DNA of 64,000 bases from positions 1,054,001 through 1,118,000 of the forward strand of contig CAVRGW010000005.1 of NCBI GenBank assembly GCA_963720885.1, read 5' to 3'. The stretch is from DATLLN01 sp963720885. Lineage in GTDB: Bacteria; Actinomycetota; Thermoleophilia; Gaiellales; JAICJC01. Below the pieces are notes generated by a model, which had not been told where the DNA came from, did no database searches, and saw nothing but the letters and a program-made list of their open reading frames with translations. Both the position numbers and the translations under genes were made by a program. Shown here one piece after another: positions 7,829-16,533 of this stretch (position 1 is its first letter; every line of letters starts with the position of its first letter).

Positions 7829-9417
7829 TCCGCCCCGACCTCGCAGACATCGAGCCGTACCGCTGGCAGGAGGGCTGGGAGGGCGCCGTGCCGGACGGCG
7901 TGCCCGTGCTCCGGCTCGACCAGAACACCCAGCCGCGATCGCCGCGCTGGTACGCCGGCGCCGCCGCCCGCCTGGCCGCGGTGCCCGTCCACTCGTACCC
8001 GGACTCCCGCTACGGGCCGCTGCGCGAGGCGATCGCCGAGTATGCCGGCTTCCCGCCGGAGCAGGTGATCCCCACCGACGGCGCCGACGAGGCGTTGATC
8101 CTGTGCGCCCTGCTCGCGCTCTCGCCGGGCGACCGGGCGTACGCCCGCCGACCCCACTACGCGATGTTCGAGAACGCGACCCGGCTGGCCGGCGGCGTCC
8201 TCTCCGACGACCCCGCCGGCGCACGGCTGACCTGGATCTGCACGCCGCACAATCCGACCGGCGCCGACACGCCCGAGGAGGCGGCGGAGCGCCGCGAGGG
8301 GCTGGTGGTGATCGACCAGGCGTACGTCGAGTTCGGCGGCACCGACCTCTCCCGCCTGGCGCTGGAGCGGGAGAACACCGTGGTCGTGCGGACGCTGAGC
8401 AAGGCGTTCGCCGTCGCCGCCGCGCGCGTCGGCTACATCCTCGCGCCGCCCGCGCTGGCGGCCAAGCTGGAGGCGATCCGGCCGCCGGGAAGCATCTCCT
8501 CGCACTCGGCGGCGCTCGCCCAGCTGGCGCTCGCCGACCCGGACGAGATGCTGCGCAACGTCGCCGAGACGGTCGGCGAGCGCTCGCGGATGACCGAGGC
8601 GCTGGGCAGGCTGGGCTGGCGGATCCCCGACTCCCGCACGAACTTCCTGTTCTGCGATCTGGGCGAGCCGAACACCGCCACCGTCGACCGGCTGCTGGGT
8701 GCGGCGATCGTCGTCCGCACCTTCGATGCGTTGCCCAACCACATCCGGCTGACGCTGGGCACCCCGGCCGACAACGACCGCGTTCTGGAGGCACTCGGCG
8801 CCTCGGCGCCGCGGGCCGCGACCGGCCGCAGCGGGCGCACTGCGACCGTCGAGCGGCGGACGCGCGAGACGCAGATCGCCTGCTCGGTCGATCTCGACGG
8901 CACCGGGGCGAGCCGCGTGACGACGGGGATCGGCTTCCTCGATCACATGCTGACAGCGCTGGCGCTGCACTCGATGATCGACATCGACCTCAGCTGCACC
9001 GGCGACCTGTGGGTGGACGCCCACCACACCGTCGAGGACGTCGCCATCGTGCTCGGCGGGGCGCTGGACACCGCGCTCGGCGATCGCAAGGGGATCGCTC
9101 GCTACGGCGACGCCCGCGCGCCGCTGGACGAGGCCCTGGTGCACGCCACTGTCGATCTGGGCGGCCGCGGGTTCTCACGGGTCGACCTCGGCCTGCGCGG
9201 GCCGTCGCTGGGCGAGCTGCCGGCCACGCTGATCCCCCACTTCGCCGACTCACTGTCCCGCAGCGGCCGGATGGCGATCCACCTCGAGGGCTCCGGCGAC
9301 GACGACCACCACGTCGTCGAGGCAGCGTTCAAGGCGCTCGCCCTGGCGCTGCGCGAGGCGTGTGCGACAGACGCGCGCCGGGCCGGGGCGCTGCCCAGCA
9401 CGAAGGGTTCGGTGTGA
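7825..9417 (+). CDS. hisCB: Histidinol-phosphate aminotransferase / imidazoleglycerol-phosphate dehydratase fusion (HisC-HisB)
   Basis: One uninterrupted 530-residue frame. Residues 1-325 are a class I/II PLP aminotransferase of the HisC type: PHNPTG at 141-146, Lys193 in TLSKAF as the PLP-binding lysine, and a C-terminal HIRLTLGTP. Residues 338-530 are a complete imidazoleglycerol-phosphate dehydratase: GFLDHM near 371-375, DAHHTVED at 398-405, DDHHVVEAAFKA, and the terminal GALPSTKG. A 12-residue Ala/Gly/Arg linker joins them with no in-frame ATG or GTG near the junction. HisB catalyses step 6 and HisC step 7 of the pathway. A true fusion is the simplest reading; a lost stop through a local indel cannot be excluded. 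Start GTG overlaps hisG by 4 bp. Confidence 0.88.
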   Translation: MIRPDLADIEPYRWQEGWEGAVPDGVPVLRLDQNTQPRSPRWYAGAAARLAAVPVHSYPDSRYGPLREAIAEYAGFPPEQVIPTDGADEALILCALLALSPGDRAYARRPHYAMFENATRLAGGVLSDDPAGARLTWICTPHNPTGADTPEEAAERREGLVVIDQAYVEFGGTDLSRLALERENTVVVRTLSKAFAVAAARVGYILAPPALAAKLEAIRPPGSISSHSAALAQLALADPDEMLRNVAETVGERSRMTEALGRLGWRIPDSRTNFLFCDLGEPNTATVDRLLGAAIVVRTFDALPNHIRLTLGTPADNDRVLEALGASAPRAATGRSGRTATVERRTRETQIACSVDLDGTGASRVTTGIGFLDHMLTALALHSMIDIDLSCTGDLWVDAHHTVEDVAIVLGGALDTALGDRKGIARYGDARAPLDEALVHATVDLGGRGFSRVDLGLRGPSLGELPATLIPHFADSLSRSGRMAIHLEGSGDDDHHVVEAAFKALALALREACATDARRAGALPSTKGSV

Positions 9418-10004
9418 TGCCCCGGGTCACGCTGATCGACCACGGCGCCGGCAACCTGCGCTCGCTGCGGGCCGCGTTCGAGCGGCTGGGGGCGGACGTC
9501 GAGGTGACGGCAGACGCCGCCCGGGTGGCCGGTGCAGAGCGGGTCGTGCTGCCCGGGGTCGGCGCCGCAGCGCCGGCGATGCGAACGCTCGCACGCACCG
9601 GGATGGCGGACGCGCTGCGCGAGGCGCCCTCGCTGCTCGGCGTCTGCCTGGGCATGCAACTGCTGTTCGAGCGAAGTGCCGAGGGCGACGTCGCCTGCCT
9701 CGGCCTGCTGCCCGGCACGGTGGAGCGGATCGGCTGGGCCGAGCGGCTGCCGCACATGGGCTGGAACGACGTCGTCGCGGCAGGCGACAGCCCGCTCAGT
9801 CCCGCGCTGCCGGCGGTCTGCTACTTCGCGCACTCCTACGCCGTGGCCCCCGGCGACCCCGCCGTCGTCGCCGCCGAGACCGACATCGGCGGCCGAGCGG
9901 TGCCCAGCGTGGTGGCCTCCGGCCGGGTGGCGGGCGTGCAGTTCCATCCGGAGAAGAGCGGCCCCGCCGGCCGGCGGATGCTGGAGGCATGGCTTGCTGC
10001 GTAG
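9417..10004 (+). CDS. hisH: Imidazole glycerol phosphate synthase glutaminase subunit
   Basis: A 195-residue class I glutamine amidotransferase. The nucleophile is Cys77 in LGVCLGMQLLFE; the His-Glu pair is in VQFHPEKSG near the C-terminus. It starts IDHGAGNLRSL as HisH does. It releases ammonia from glutamine to HisF for IGP and AICAR formation. The ATG shares one base with the hisCB stop (TGATG), and its 3' end overlaps hisF by 11 bp, so the two subunits are likely made in equal amounts. Confidence 0.94.
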   Translation: MPRVTLIDHGAGNLRSLRAAFERLGADVEVTADAARVAGAERVVLPGVGAAAPAMRTLARTGMADALREAPSLLGVCLGMQLLFERSAEGDVACLGLLPGTVERIGWAERLPHMGWNDVVAAGDSPLSPALPAVCYFAHSYAVAPGDPAVVAAETDIGGRAVPSVVASGRVAGVQFHPEKSGPAGRRMLEAWLAA

Positions 10005-10749
10005 ACGGATCATCCCCTGCCTCGACGTCCGCGGCGGCCGCCTGGTCAAGGGCATCAACTTCGAGTCGCTGCGCGACTGCGGCGACCCGGTGGATGCGGC
10101 CGAGCGCTACGCCGCGCAGGGTGCCGACGAGATCGTGTGGCTGAACATCTCGGCCGGCGACGAGGACTGGCGCGGACTGCTGGAGGCGGTCGAGCGGGCG
10201 GCCGTGCGGGTCGACGTGCCGCTGTGCATCGGCGGCGGCGTCTCGTCCGTCGACCAGGCCCGCGACCTGCTGAACGCCGGCGCAGACAAGGTCAGCTCGA
10301 ACAGCGCGCCGCTCGACCGCCCGGAGCTGATCGGCGAGCTGGCCGACCGGTTCGGCAGCCAGTGCGTCGTGATCGCGATCGACGCCGCAGCCGATGGTCA
10401 CGGCTCGTGGAGCGCGTTCGCCAGCGCCGGCCGGCGGCCGACCGGCCGCGACGCCGTGGCCTGGGCGGCCGAGGCGGCGGAGCGCGGCGCCGGCGAGCTG
10501 CTGGTCACCAGCATCGACACTGACGGCACACTGGGCGGCTACGACATCGAGCTGCTGCGCCGGATCTGCGACGCGGTCGGCGTGCCGGTGATCGCCTCGG
10601 GCGGGGCCGGGGGGCCGTGCGACCTGGCGTCGGCGCTCAAGGCGGGCGCCCAGGCGGCGCTCGCGGCGTCCATCTTCCACGACGGCGTGCACACCATTGC
10701 CGAGGTCAAGCGGGAGGTGGCCCGATGCGGCCTGCCGATGCGGATGTAA
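9994..10749 (+). CDS. hisF: Imidazole glycerol phosphate synthase cyclase subunit
   Basis: A 251-residue (beta/alpha)8 cyclase. It has RIIPCLDVRGGRLVKG with the catalytic Asp, IGGGVSSV, TSIDTDGT with the second catalytic Asp, and ASGGAGG. It joins PRFAR with ammonia from HisH. The start is taken as TTG at 9994, giving M-L-R-R-R-I-I-P-C-L-D-V, which aligns with the family N-terminus; no ATG or GTG fits. The family lysine-rich loop (KVSSNSA) is present. It overlaps hisH by 11 bp and hisIE by 25 bp. Confidence 0.92.
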   Translation: MLRRRIIPCLDVRGGRLVKGINFESLRDCGDPVDAAERYAAQGADEIVWLNISAGDEDWRGLLEAVERAAVRVDVPLCIGGGVSSVDQARDLLNAGADKVSSNSAPLDRPELIGELADRFGSQCVVIAIDAAADGHGSWSAFASAGRRPTGRDAVAWAAEAAERGAGELLVTSIDTDGTLGGYDIELLRRICDAVGVPVIASGGAGGPCDLASALKAGAQAALAASIFHDGVHTIAEVKREVARCGLPMRM

Positions 10750-11324
10750 CCCTCGACCCGGGCGTGCTGATCCCCGCGATCGTGCAGGACGAGGCGACCG
10801 GCGACGTGCTGATGCTGGCCTACATGGACGCCGAGGCGCTGGAGGCGACGCGCGCCACCGGGCTCGCGCACTTCCACTCGCGGTCGCGCGACGAGCTGTG
10901 GCAGAAGGGCGCGACCTCGGGCAACACGATGGAGGTGCGCGACCTCGCGTTCGACTGCGACGGCGACACGATCCTGCTGCGCGTGCGGCCGGCCGGGCCC
11001 GCCTGCCACACCGGTGAGGAGACCTGCTTCGGGCCGCGCCGCGGCGACGCCACCGCCGTGCTGCCCGAGCTCGCCCGGGTGTTCGAGCAGCGGCGGCGGG
11101 AGGGCGGTGACCAGAGCTACGTCGCTGGCGTGCTGGCCGCAGACCGCGAGGTCGCCCAGCGCAAGGTCGGCGAGGAGGCCGTCGAGGTGCTGCTCGCGCC
11201 GGCGGGCAGCGGCGAGCTGGTCGCCGAGGTCGCCGACCTGTGGTTCCACTCGATGGTGCTGCTGGCGCGCGACGGGATCGACCCGCTGGCGCCGCTGGCC
11301 GAGCTGCGAAGCCGCCGGAAGTAG
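10725..11324 (+). CDS. hisIE: Bifunctional phosphoribosyl-AMP cyclohydrolase / phosphoribosyl-ATP pyrophosphohydrolase
   Basis: A 199-residue fusion common in bacteria. Residues 1-105 are HisI: MLAYMDAEAL, LWQKGATSGN, and DCDGDTILLRV followed by CHTGEETCF, which supply zinc and magnesium ligands. Residues 110-199 are HisE: a MazG-like helical domain with AQRKVGEEAVEVLLA. Together they carry out steps 2 and 3 of histidine synthesis. It is the last his gene of the run; hisD and a histidinol-phosphate phosphatase are not in the window. Confidence 0.93.
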   Translation: MRPADADVTLDPGVLIPAIVQDEATGDVLMLAYMDAEALEATRATGLAHFHSRSRDELWQKGATSGNTMEVRDLAFDCDGDTILLRVRPAGPACHTGEETCFGPRRGDATAVLPELARVFEQRRREGGDQSYVAGVLAADREVAQRKVGEEAVEVLLAPAGSGELVAEVADLWFHSMVLLARDGIDPLAPLAELRSRRK

Positions 11325-11325
11325 C

Positions 11326-11898
11326 ATGTGCGCCGTGATCCGGCGCGTCCTCATCCCGCTGATCCTGGCCTCCGCGCTGGCTGCGGGCTGCAGCGGCTCG
11401 TCCTCGGGATCGTCGAGTGCCTCCGCCGTGTCCAGCAAGGAGACGGTGCGCACCGCGCAGACCTTGCCCGCGCAGGGAACGGCGAAGCTGCCCGACGGCC
11501 GTGTCTACACCGTGGCCGCCCCCGGGCAGGTGCTGCGGCTGGATGACGTGACGCTGCACATCGACGGGCTGACATGGTCGCCCGCGCCGGACGCCACCGA
11601 CGTGCCGCCCGGGGCCAAGTACGTGGCCACTGCCGACGTCACCATCGGCAACACGACCACCGACTCTCAGACCGTCGGTGCCACCCAGATCTGGCTGCTC
11701 TCCGGATCGAGCACCTTCGTCGCCAACCCGGGCGGCGTCATCGGCAAGCAGGTGCCGGCCGGCAAGACGCGCGACGGCAAGGTCCGCTTCTACCTTCCCC
11801 GCAAGCAGGTCGGCGGGCTGCTGCTCTACCGGTTCGCCGACGCGGACGCGATCGCCAAGGCGACGCACGTCGGCGTCGCCCGCTACCGCAAGGGCTGA
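11326..11898 (+). CDS. Putative lipoprotein, DUF4352-like
   Basis: A 190-residue predicted lipoprotein. The N-terminus VIRRVLIPLILASALAAGC is a signal peptide with lipobox LAAGC, so processing would leave a diacylglyceryl-Cys. A Ser-rich linker follows, then a beta-rich domain with VTIGNTTTDSQTVGATQIWLL and a late VRFYLPRKQVGGLLLYRF that resemble the telokin-like DUF4352 fold found in secreted Gram-positive proteins. Its role is unknown. It starts 1 bp after hisIE and shares one base with ligD, so it is in the same transcript. GTG at 11335 is an alternative start. Confidence 0.72.
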   Translation: MCAVIRRVLIPLILASALAAGCSGSSSGSSSASAVSSKETVRTAQTLPAQGTAKLPDGRVYTVAAPGQVLRLDDVTLHIDGLTWSPAPDATDVPPGAKYVATADVTIGNTTTDSQTVGATQIWLLSGSSTFVANPGGVIGKQVPAGKTRDGKVRFYLPRKQVGGLLLYRFADADAIAKATHVGVARYRKG

Positions 11899-14141
11899 TG
11901 GCCGACGACGTGACGCGCCTGGACGAGTACCGGCGCAAGCGCCGCCGCGACGCGACGCCGGAGCCCATGGAGTCCGGCGGCGCGCCGGGGGACGGCGAGC
12001 CGGTGTTCGTCGTCCAGCGCCACGACGCTCGCCGCCTGCATTACGACCTGCGGCTCGAGATGTCCGGCACGCTCGCCAGCTGGGCGCTGCCCAAGGGGCT
12101 GCCGCTGGAGACCGGCGAGCGCTACCTGGCCGTCCACACCGAGGATCACCCGATGGAATACGCCGACTTCTCGGGCGTCATCCCCAAGGGCCAGTACGGC
12201 GCCGGACTGATGGAGATCTGGGACCGTGGCACCTACGTGCTCGAGGAGCGAAAGCGCGACGGCGGCCTGACGGTGCACCTGCGCGGCGAGCGGCTGCACG
12301 GCCGGTGGACGCTCGTCCCGGCCCACCTGGACGGCGACGAGCGCAACTGGCTGATCATCAAGAAGCACGACGACGAGCCGCGCGAGGGCGTCGCGGCGAG
12401 CACCGATCTGCTGCCGATGCTGGCCGGGCAGACGGAGCGGCTGCCCGCGGGCGACGGCTGGCTGTTCGAGGTCAAGTGGGACGGGTTCCGCGCGCTGGGC
12501 GCGGTGCGCGGCAACGAGGCGACGCTTCGCAGCCGCACCGGCGTCGACCTCAGCTCGCGCTTCGCGGCCGTGGCGCGCGCGCTGCCCCATGCGGTGCGCA
12601 CGCCCGACTGCGTGGTCGACGGAGAGGTGTGCGCGCTGGACGAGCAGGGCCGGCCCAGCTTCGGCCTGCTCCAGCGCGACGGCGGCCCGCTGGTCTACTA
12701 CGTCTTCGACCTGCTCGAGCTGGAGCGGCGGCCGCTGCTCGACGAGCCGCTCGAGCGGCGGCGCGAGCAGCTGGAGGCGCTGATCCTGCCCGACAACCCG
12801 ATCGTGCGCGTCTCGGCCACGTTCGACGACGGCCAGGCGCTCTACCAGGCCGCCCTCGATCACGGGCTGGAGGGCGTGATGGCCAAGAAGCGCGGGTCGA
12901 CCTACCGCCCCGGCCGGCGCAGCCGCGAGTGGCTCAAGCTGAAGGCCCGGCAGACGGCGGAGTTCACGGTGGCGGGGTTCACGCGCGGCGAGGGCTCGCG
13001 GGAGGAGCTGGGTGCGCTGGTGCTGGCCGAGCCTGACGACGAGGGCACGCTTCGCTGGGTGGGCAACGTCGGCAGCGGCCTGGACGGCGGCGAGGTGACG
13101 CGCCTGCTGCGGCTGATGGAGCCGCTGCGCCGGACGTCGGCCACGATCTCGCCGGCACCGCGGATGCCGCGCGTCAAGGCGCGCGATCTGCGATGGGTCG
13201 AACCGGAGCTGCGAGCCCGCGTGCAGTTCACCGAGCGGACGCGCGACGGGCGGCTGCGGGCGCCGGTCTACAAGGGGCTGGCGGCGAAGGCTGAGCGGTC
13301 GAGCCGGCGGGTCGAGGTGACCAACGCCGACAAGGTGTTCTTCCCCGAGGACGGGATCACCAAGGGCGACGTGTTCGGCTTCTACGAGCGCATCGCGCCT
13401 GTCCTCGTGCCGCACCTGCGCGACCGGCCGTTCACGATGCTGCGCTATCCCGACGGCATCGCCGGCAAGCACTTCTTCCAGAAGGACGCCCCGTCGCACA
13501 TGCCGCCGTTCGTCAAGCGGTTCGAGCACGAGGGCATCTCCTACGCGCTGGTCAACGACGCCGATTCGCTGCTGTGGATGGCGAACATGGGCTGCATCGA
13601 CCTGCACCCCTGGCTGGCCCGCCGCGACCGGCCCGACCGGCCCGACCTGGTGATGTTCGACCTCGATCCGGCGGAAGGCGTGCCGTATGCGACCGTGGTC
13701 AAGGTGGCGTTGATCCTGCGCGACGCGCTGTCGGCGCTCGACCTGGTCGGCGTGCCGAAGACCAGCGGCGGCAAGGGGATGCACGTGCTGGTGCCGGTCG
13801 AGCGGCGCTACGAGCACGCGGATGCGCGGGGGTTCGTCGCCGCCGTGGCGCGGGCGATCGCGGCCACGCATCCCGACCTGGTGACGACCCGGTGGCGCAA
13901 GTCGGAGCGACACGGCGTGCTGATCGACGCCAACCAGAACGGGCTGGGCCGGACGACGGCCGGCGTCTACTCGGTGCGGCCGAAGCCGGGAGCCCCGGTG
14001 TCGACGCCGCTGCGCTGGGAGGAGCTGGACGACAAGCTCGACCCCCGGGCGTTCACGATGGAGGCGGTCGAGCGGCGGATCAGCCGCTTCGGCGACCTCG
14101 CCGAGAGCCTCCGGACCCTGCGGCAGCGGCTGCCTTCTTAG
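11898..14141 (+). CDS. ligD: ATP-dependent DNA ligase D (PE-LIG-POL)
   Basis: A 747-residue non-homologous end-joining enzyme with three domains. PE (about 35-155, with RRLHYDLRLE and DFSGVIPKGQYG) is the 3'-phosphoesterase. LIG (about 180-450) has the adenylation lysine Lys193 in FEVKWDGFRAL, DGEVCALD and EGVMAKKRGSTY. POL (about 470-747) is the primase-like polymerase with VMFDLDPAEG and TSGGKGMHVLVP. This domain order is the Pseudomonas type, unlike the POL-PE-LIG order of mycobacteria. The length is somewhat below the usual 800 or more. The C-terminal 20 codons overlap the convergent ku gene. Confidence 0.94.
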   Translation: MADDVTRLDEYRRKRRRDATPEPMESGGAPGDGEPVFVVQRHDARRLHYDLRLEMSGTLASWALPKGLPLETGERYLAVHTEDHPMEYADFSGVIPKGQYGAGLMEIWDRGTYVLEERKRDGGLTVHLRGERLHGRWTLVPAHLDGDERNWLIIKKHDDEPREGVAASTDLLPMLAGQTERLPAGDGWLFEVKWDGFRALGAVRGNEATLRSRTGVDLSSRFAAVARALPHAVRTPDCVVDGEVCALDEQGRPSFGLLQRDGGPLVYYVFDLLELERRPLLDEPLERRREQLEALILPDNPIVRVSATFDDGQALYQAALDHGLEGVMAKKRGSTYRPGRRSREWLKLKARQTAEFTVAGFTRGEGSREELGALVLAEPDDEGTLRWVGNVGSGLDGGEVTRLLRLMEPLRRTSATISPAPRMPRVKARDLRWVEPELRARVQFTERTRDGRLRAPVYKGLAAKAERSSRRVEVTNADKVFFPEDGITKGDVFGFYERIAPVLVPHLRDRPFTMLRYPDGIAGKHFFQKDAPSHMPPFVKRFEHEGISYALVNDADSLLWMANMGCIDLHPWLARRDRPDRPDLVMFDLDPAEGVPYATVVKVALILRDALSALDLVGVPKTSGGKGMHVLVPVERRYEHADARGFVAAVARAIAATHPDLVTTRWRKSERHGVLIDANQNGLGRTTAGVYSVRPKPGAPVSTPLRWEELDDKLDPRAFTMEAVERRISRFGDLAESLRTLRQRLPS

Positions 14142-14952
14142 CCGGCTTCTCGGCCGGCGTCTTGCGGGTTCCCTTGGTCTGGGACAACGACGCCTGGAGA
14201 GCGGCCAGCAGGTCGGGCGCGGCCGTGGTCTCGGCCTCGACGACGCGCTTGACCTCCTTGCCGTCGCGCTTCTGCTCGATCACCTCGAGCAGCCGGGCGC
14301 GGTAGTTGTCCTCGTACTGCGTCGGGTCGAAGCTGCCCGTGTAGTTCTTGATCAGCTCGATCGCCATCTCCAGCTGCTTCTTGTCGACGGCGACGCCGTC
14401 CGGCGCGATCCCCTCCGAGGGGCGCACCTCGTCATGGAAGAACATCTTCTCCAGCGTCAGCACGCCGTCACGGACGCGCAGGCAGCCGAGGTTCTCGCGC
14501 TCGTGGAACACGTAGGTCGCGATCGCCGCCAGGCCGGCCTGCTCCATCGCCTCGACCAGCAGCGCGTAGACCGGTTCGCCGGTCTTGTCGGCGGCGCCCA
14601 GGTAGTAGGTGCGCTCGAAGTAGATCGGGTCGATCTCCGACGTCGGCACGAAGTCGTGCACGGTGATCGTCTTGTACGACTCGGGCGACGCGGCCTCGAA
14701 ATCCTCGTCGGTCAGGTAGACGAACTCGTCCTCCTCGACCTGGTAGGCCTTGACGATCTCGTCGTTGGAGACGGTCTTCTCCTCCAGCTTGCAGATCTTC
14801 TGGTAGCCGATCCGCCCGCCGTCCGTCTCGTGGATCAGGTTGAACTTCAGGTTCTGCTCGCTGACAGCGGCGTACATCCGCACCGGAGCGTTCACCAGCC
14901 CGAAGCTGATGCTGCCTGTCCAGATTGCTCGTGGTCTTCCTGCTGGTGGCAT
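14080..14952 (-). CDS. ku: Non-homologous end-joining protein Ku
   Basis: A 290-residue bacterial Ku. It has the family core WTGSISFGLVNAPVRMY, FNLIHETDGGRIGYQKIC and ERTYYLGAADKTGEPVYALL, and a Lys/Ala/Gly/Arg-rich C-terminal tail of about 40 residues as in Ku proteins that touch DNA or LigD. The homodimer rings DNA ends and recruits LigD, its convergent neighbour, with which it overlaps by 62 bp. The start ATG at 14952 gives MPPAGRPRAIWTG; a longer open frame to 15096 crosses repeat DNA and is rejected. TACCCT at 14962-14967 lies 9 nt upstream. Confidence 0.94.
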   Translation of the reverse strand: MPPAGRPRAIWTGSISFGLVNAPVRMYAAVSEQNLKFNLIHETDGGRIGYQKICKLEEKTVSNDEIVKAYQVEEDEFVYLTDEDFEAASPESYKTITVHDFVPTSEIDPIYFERTYYLGAADKTGEPVYALLVEAMEQAGLAAIATYVFHERENLGCLRVRDGVLTLEKMFFHDEVRPSEGIAPDGVAVDKKQLEMAIELIKNYTGSFDPTQYEDNYRARLLEVIEQKRDGKEVKRVVEAETTAAPDLLAALQASLSQTKGTRKTPAEKPAKKAAAAAGSGGSRRGRRSG

Positions 14953-15025
14953 GGTCCTCACAGGGTACGGGACGGAACGAGTTCGCGCACGTCGGCACGA
15001 ATCCTCCCCGGGTGGTGTCGCTTCG

Positions 15026-15244
15026 GGGTCTGACCCCGCCCTGACCCCGCTTGAGTGAAATGGCTGCGACGATGCGTGCCGATCTCGCCACGCCACGCGC
15101 GCCCCGGGGCGGGGTAGCGGCGCTTCGTCACAACCCGCGCACAGGCGTCACGCCGGGCGAGGGGAAAACCCCGGATGGTCACGCGATCGTGACGGGCCGA
15201 CGCGAAGTTGTTGCTCAAGCGGGGTCAGACCCGGGTCAGACCCC
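15026..15244. repeat. MITE-like element with 31-bp terminal inverted repeats
   Basis: Left end 15026-15056 begins GGGGTCTGACCCC and ends CTGACCCCGCTTGAG. The right end 15214-15244 is its reverse complement with three mismatches, all within four central bases. Each end itself holds a GGGGTC/GACCC palindrome plus a second half site. The 157 bp between them have no gene. The total of 219 bp without coding capacity fits a REP doublet or a miniature inverted-repeat element. It fills the gap between the ku start and the lysA stop; nothing else is seen in 14953-15252. Confidence 0.75.
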
Positions 15245-15252
15245 AGAGTGCG

Positions 15253-16533
15253 TCAGAGCTCGCGGCCGAGCAGGTCGGCGAGGGTCTCGCGGCGCTGTAT
15301 GAGCCGCGGCTGGCCGCCCTCGACGAGCACGGCGGCGGGCCGCGGCAGCAGGTTGTAGTTCGACGCCATGCTCGCCGCGTAGGCGCCCGTTGCGGGCACC
15401 GCCAGCAGATCGCCGGGGTGCAGTTCCGGGAGGCGGGCGCGCTCGATCAGCACATCGCCGGACTCGCAGTGCTTGCCGGCGATCGCATAGAGGCGGTCTG
15501 GATCGGCGTCGGCGCGGTCGCAGGCGATCGCCTCGTAGACCGCGCCGTAGAGCGCGGGGCGCGGGTTGTCGGACATCCCGCCGTCCACCGCGGCGTACGT
15601 CACCCCGCCGGCCGTCTCCTTGACCGAACCCACCCGGTACAGCGTGACGCCGGCCGGGCCGACGATCGAACGGCCCGGCTCCACGATCAGCTCCGGCATC
15701 TCCAGCCCGTGGGCGATCAGCCGCTCCGCGAGATGGGCGCAGATCTGCTCCAGCGCCGGCTCGATCGCCAGCTCCACCTCGCCCTCCACGTACGCGATCG
15801 CGAAGCCGCCGCCGATGTCCAGCACCGGCAGGTCTCCCAGGCCGTGCTCCTCGATGAACGCGACCAGCCAGTCGACCACCTGCAGGTACGGCCCCGTGTC
15901 GCCGAGCTGCGAGCCCAGATGCACGTGCATGCCGCACGGCTGGACGTGCAGCAGACCGGCCGCCTCGTCCAGCGCGTCCAGCACGTCGACCGGCGCGAAG
16001 CCGAACTTGGACGAGGCATGGCCGGTGACGATCTTCGCGTGCGTATCGGGCTGGATGCCCGGCGTCACCCGCACCAGCACCCGCTGCACGCGCCCGGCCT
16101 CGCCGGCCAGGCGGTCGATCAGCTCGAGCTCGCCGGCGTGATCGACGACGATCAGCCCGGCGTGTGCCTCGATCGCCGCCCGCAACTCATGCTCCGACGG
16201 GTTGTTGCCGTGCACGACAATGGAGGCGGGATCGGCGCCCGCCCGCAGCGCGGCGGCGAGCTCCCCCTCCGATGCGGCATCGGCGCCCAGCCCTTCGCCG
16301 AACACCTCCCGCAGCACCGCGACCGTGGCGTTCGCCTTGCACGCGAGCACTGCCCGTGCCGCGCCGGGGTACCAGTCGAGGCCCCGCAGGTAGGCGGCCG
16401 CCCGGCCGCGCAGCGTCTCGGCGCAGTACACGTAGAGCGGCGTTCCGTATTCCTCGGCCAGCTCTGCGGCCGCCACGCCGCCGATGACCAGACGTCCGCC
16501 GTCCACCCGCGCGGAGTCGGGCAGCACGCTCAC
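15253..16533 (-). CDS. lysA: Diaminopimelate decarboxylase
   Basis: A 426-residue fold-type III PLP enzyme that makes L-lysine from meso-diaminopimelate. Signals: YVYCAETLRG, ACKANAT with the PLP lysine, GMHVHLGSQL, DIGGGFAI, EPGRSIVGPAG and the HCESGDV motif with the catalytic Cys contributed across the dimer. GTG start at 16533 overlaps the argH stop by 4 bp (GTGA), so lysA is the last gene of the arginine operon. Some actinobacteria keep lysA next to argS; linkage to argCBRGH is less usual. Confidence 0.94.
   Translation of the reverse strand: MSVLPDSARVDGGRLVIGGVAAAELAEEYGTPLYVYCAETLRGRAAAYLRGLDWYPGAARAVLACKANATVAVLREVFGEGLGADAASEGELAAALRAGADPASIVVHGNNPSEHELRAAIEAHAGLIVVDHAGELELIDRLAGEAGRVQRVLVRVTPGIQPDTHAKIVTGHASSKFGFAPVDVLDALDEAAGLLHVQPCGMHVHLGSQLGDTGPYLQVVDWLVAFIEEHGLGDLPVLDIGGGFAIAYVEGEVELAIEPALEQICAHLAERLIAHGLEMPELIVEPGRSIVGPAGVTLYRVGSVKETAGGVTYAAVDGGMSDNPRPALYGAVYEAIACDRADADPDRLYAIAGKHCESGDVLIERARLPELHPGDLLAVPATGAYAASMASNYNLLPRPAAVLVEGGQPRLIQRRETLADLLGREL

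Noticed and set aside
9711..9722. GCCCGGCACGG in hisH as another copy of the 12-bp repeat
   Set aside because: A single partial unit inside a conserved coding motif (LLPGTV) is expected by codon bias; there is no tandem copy.
14953..15096. N-terminal extension of Ku up to 15096
   Set aside because: The extra residues are translated from the repeat element; the Ku family starts near the ATG at 14952.
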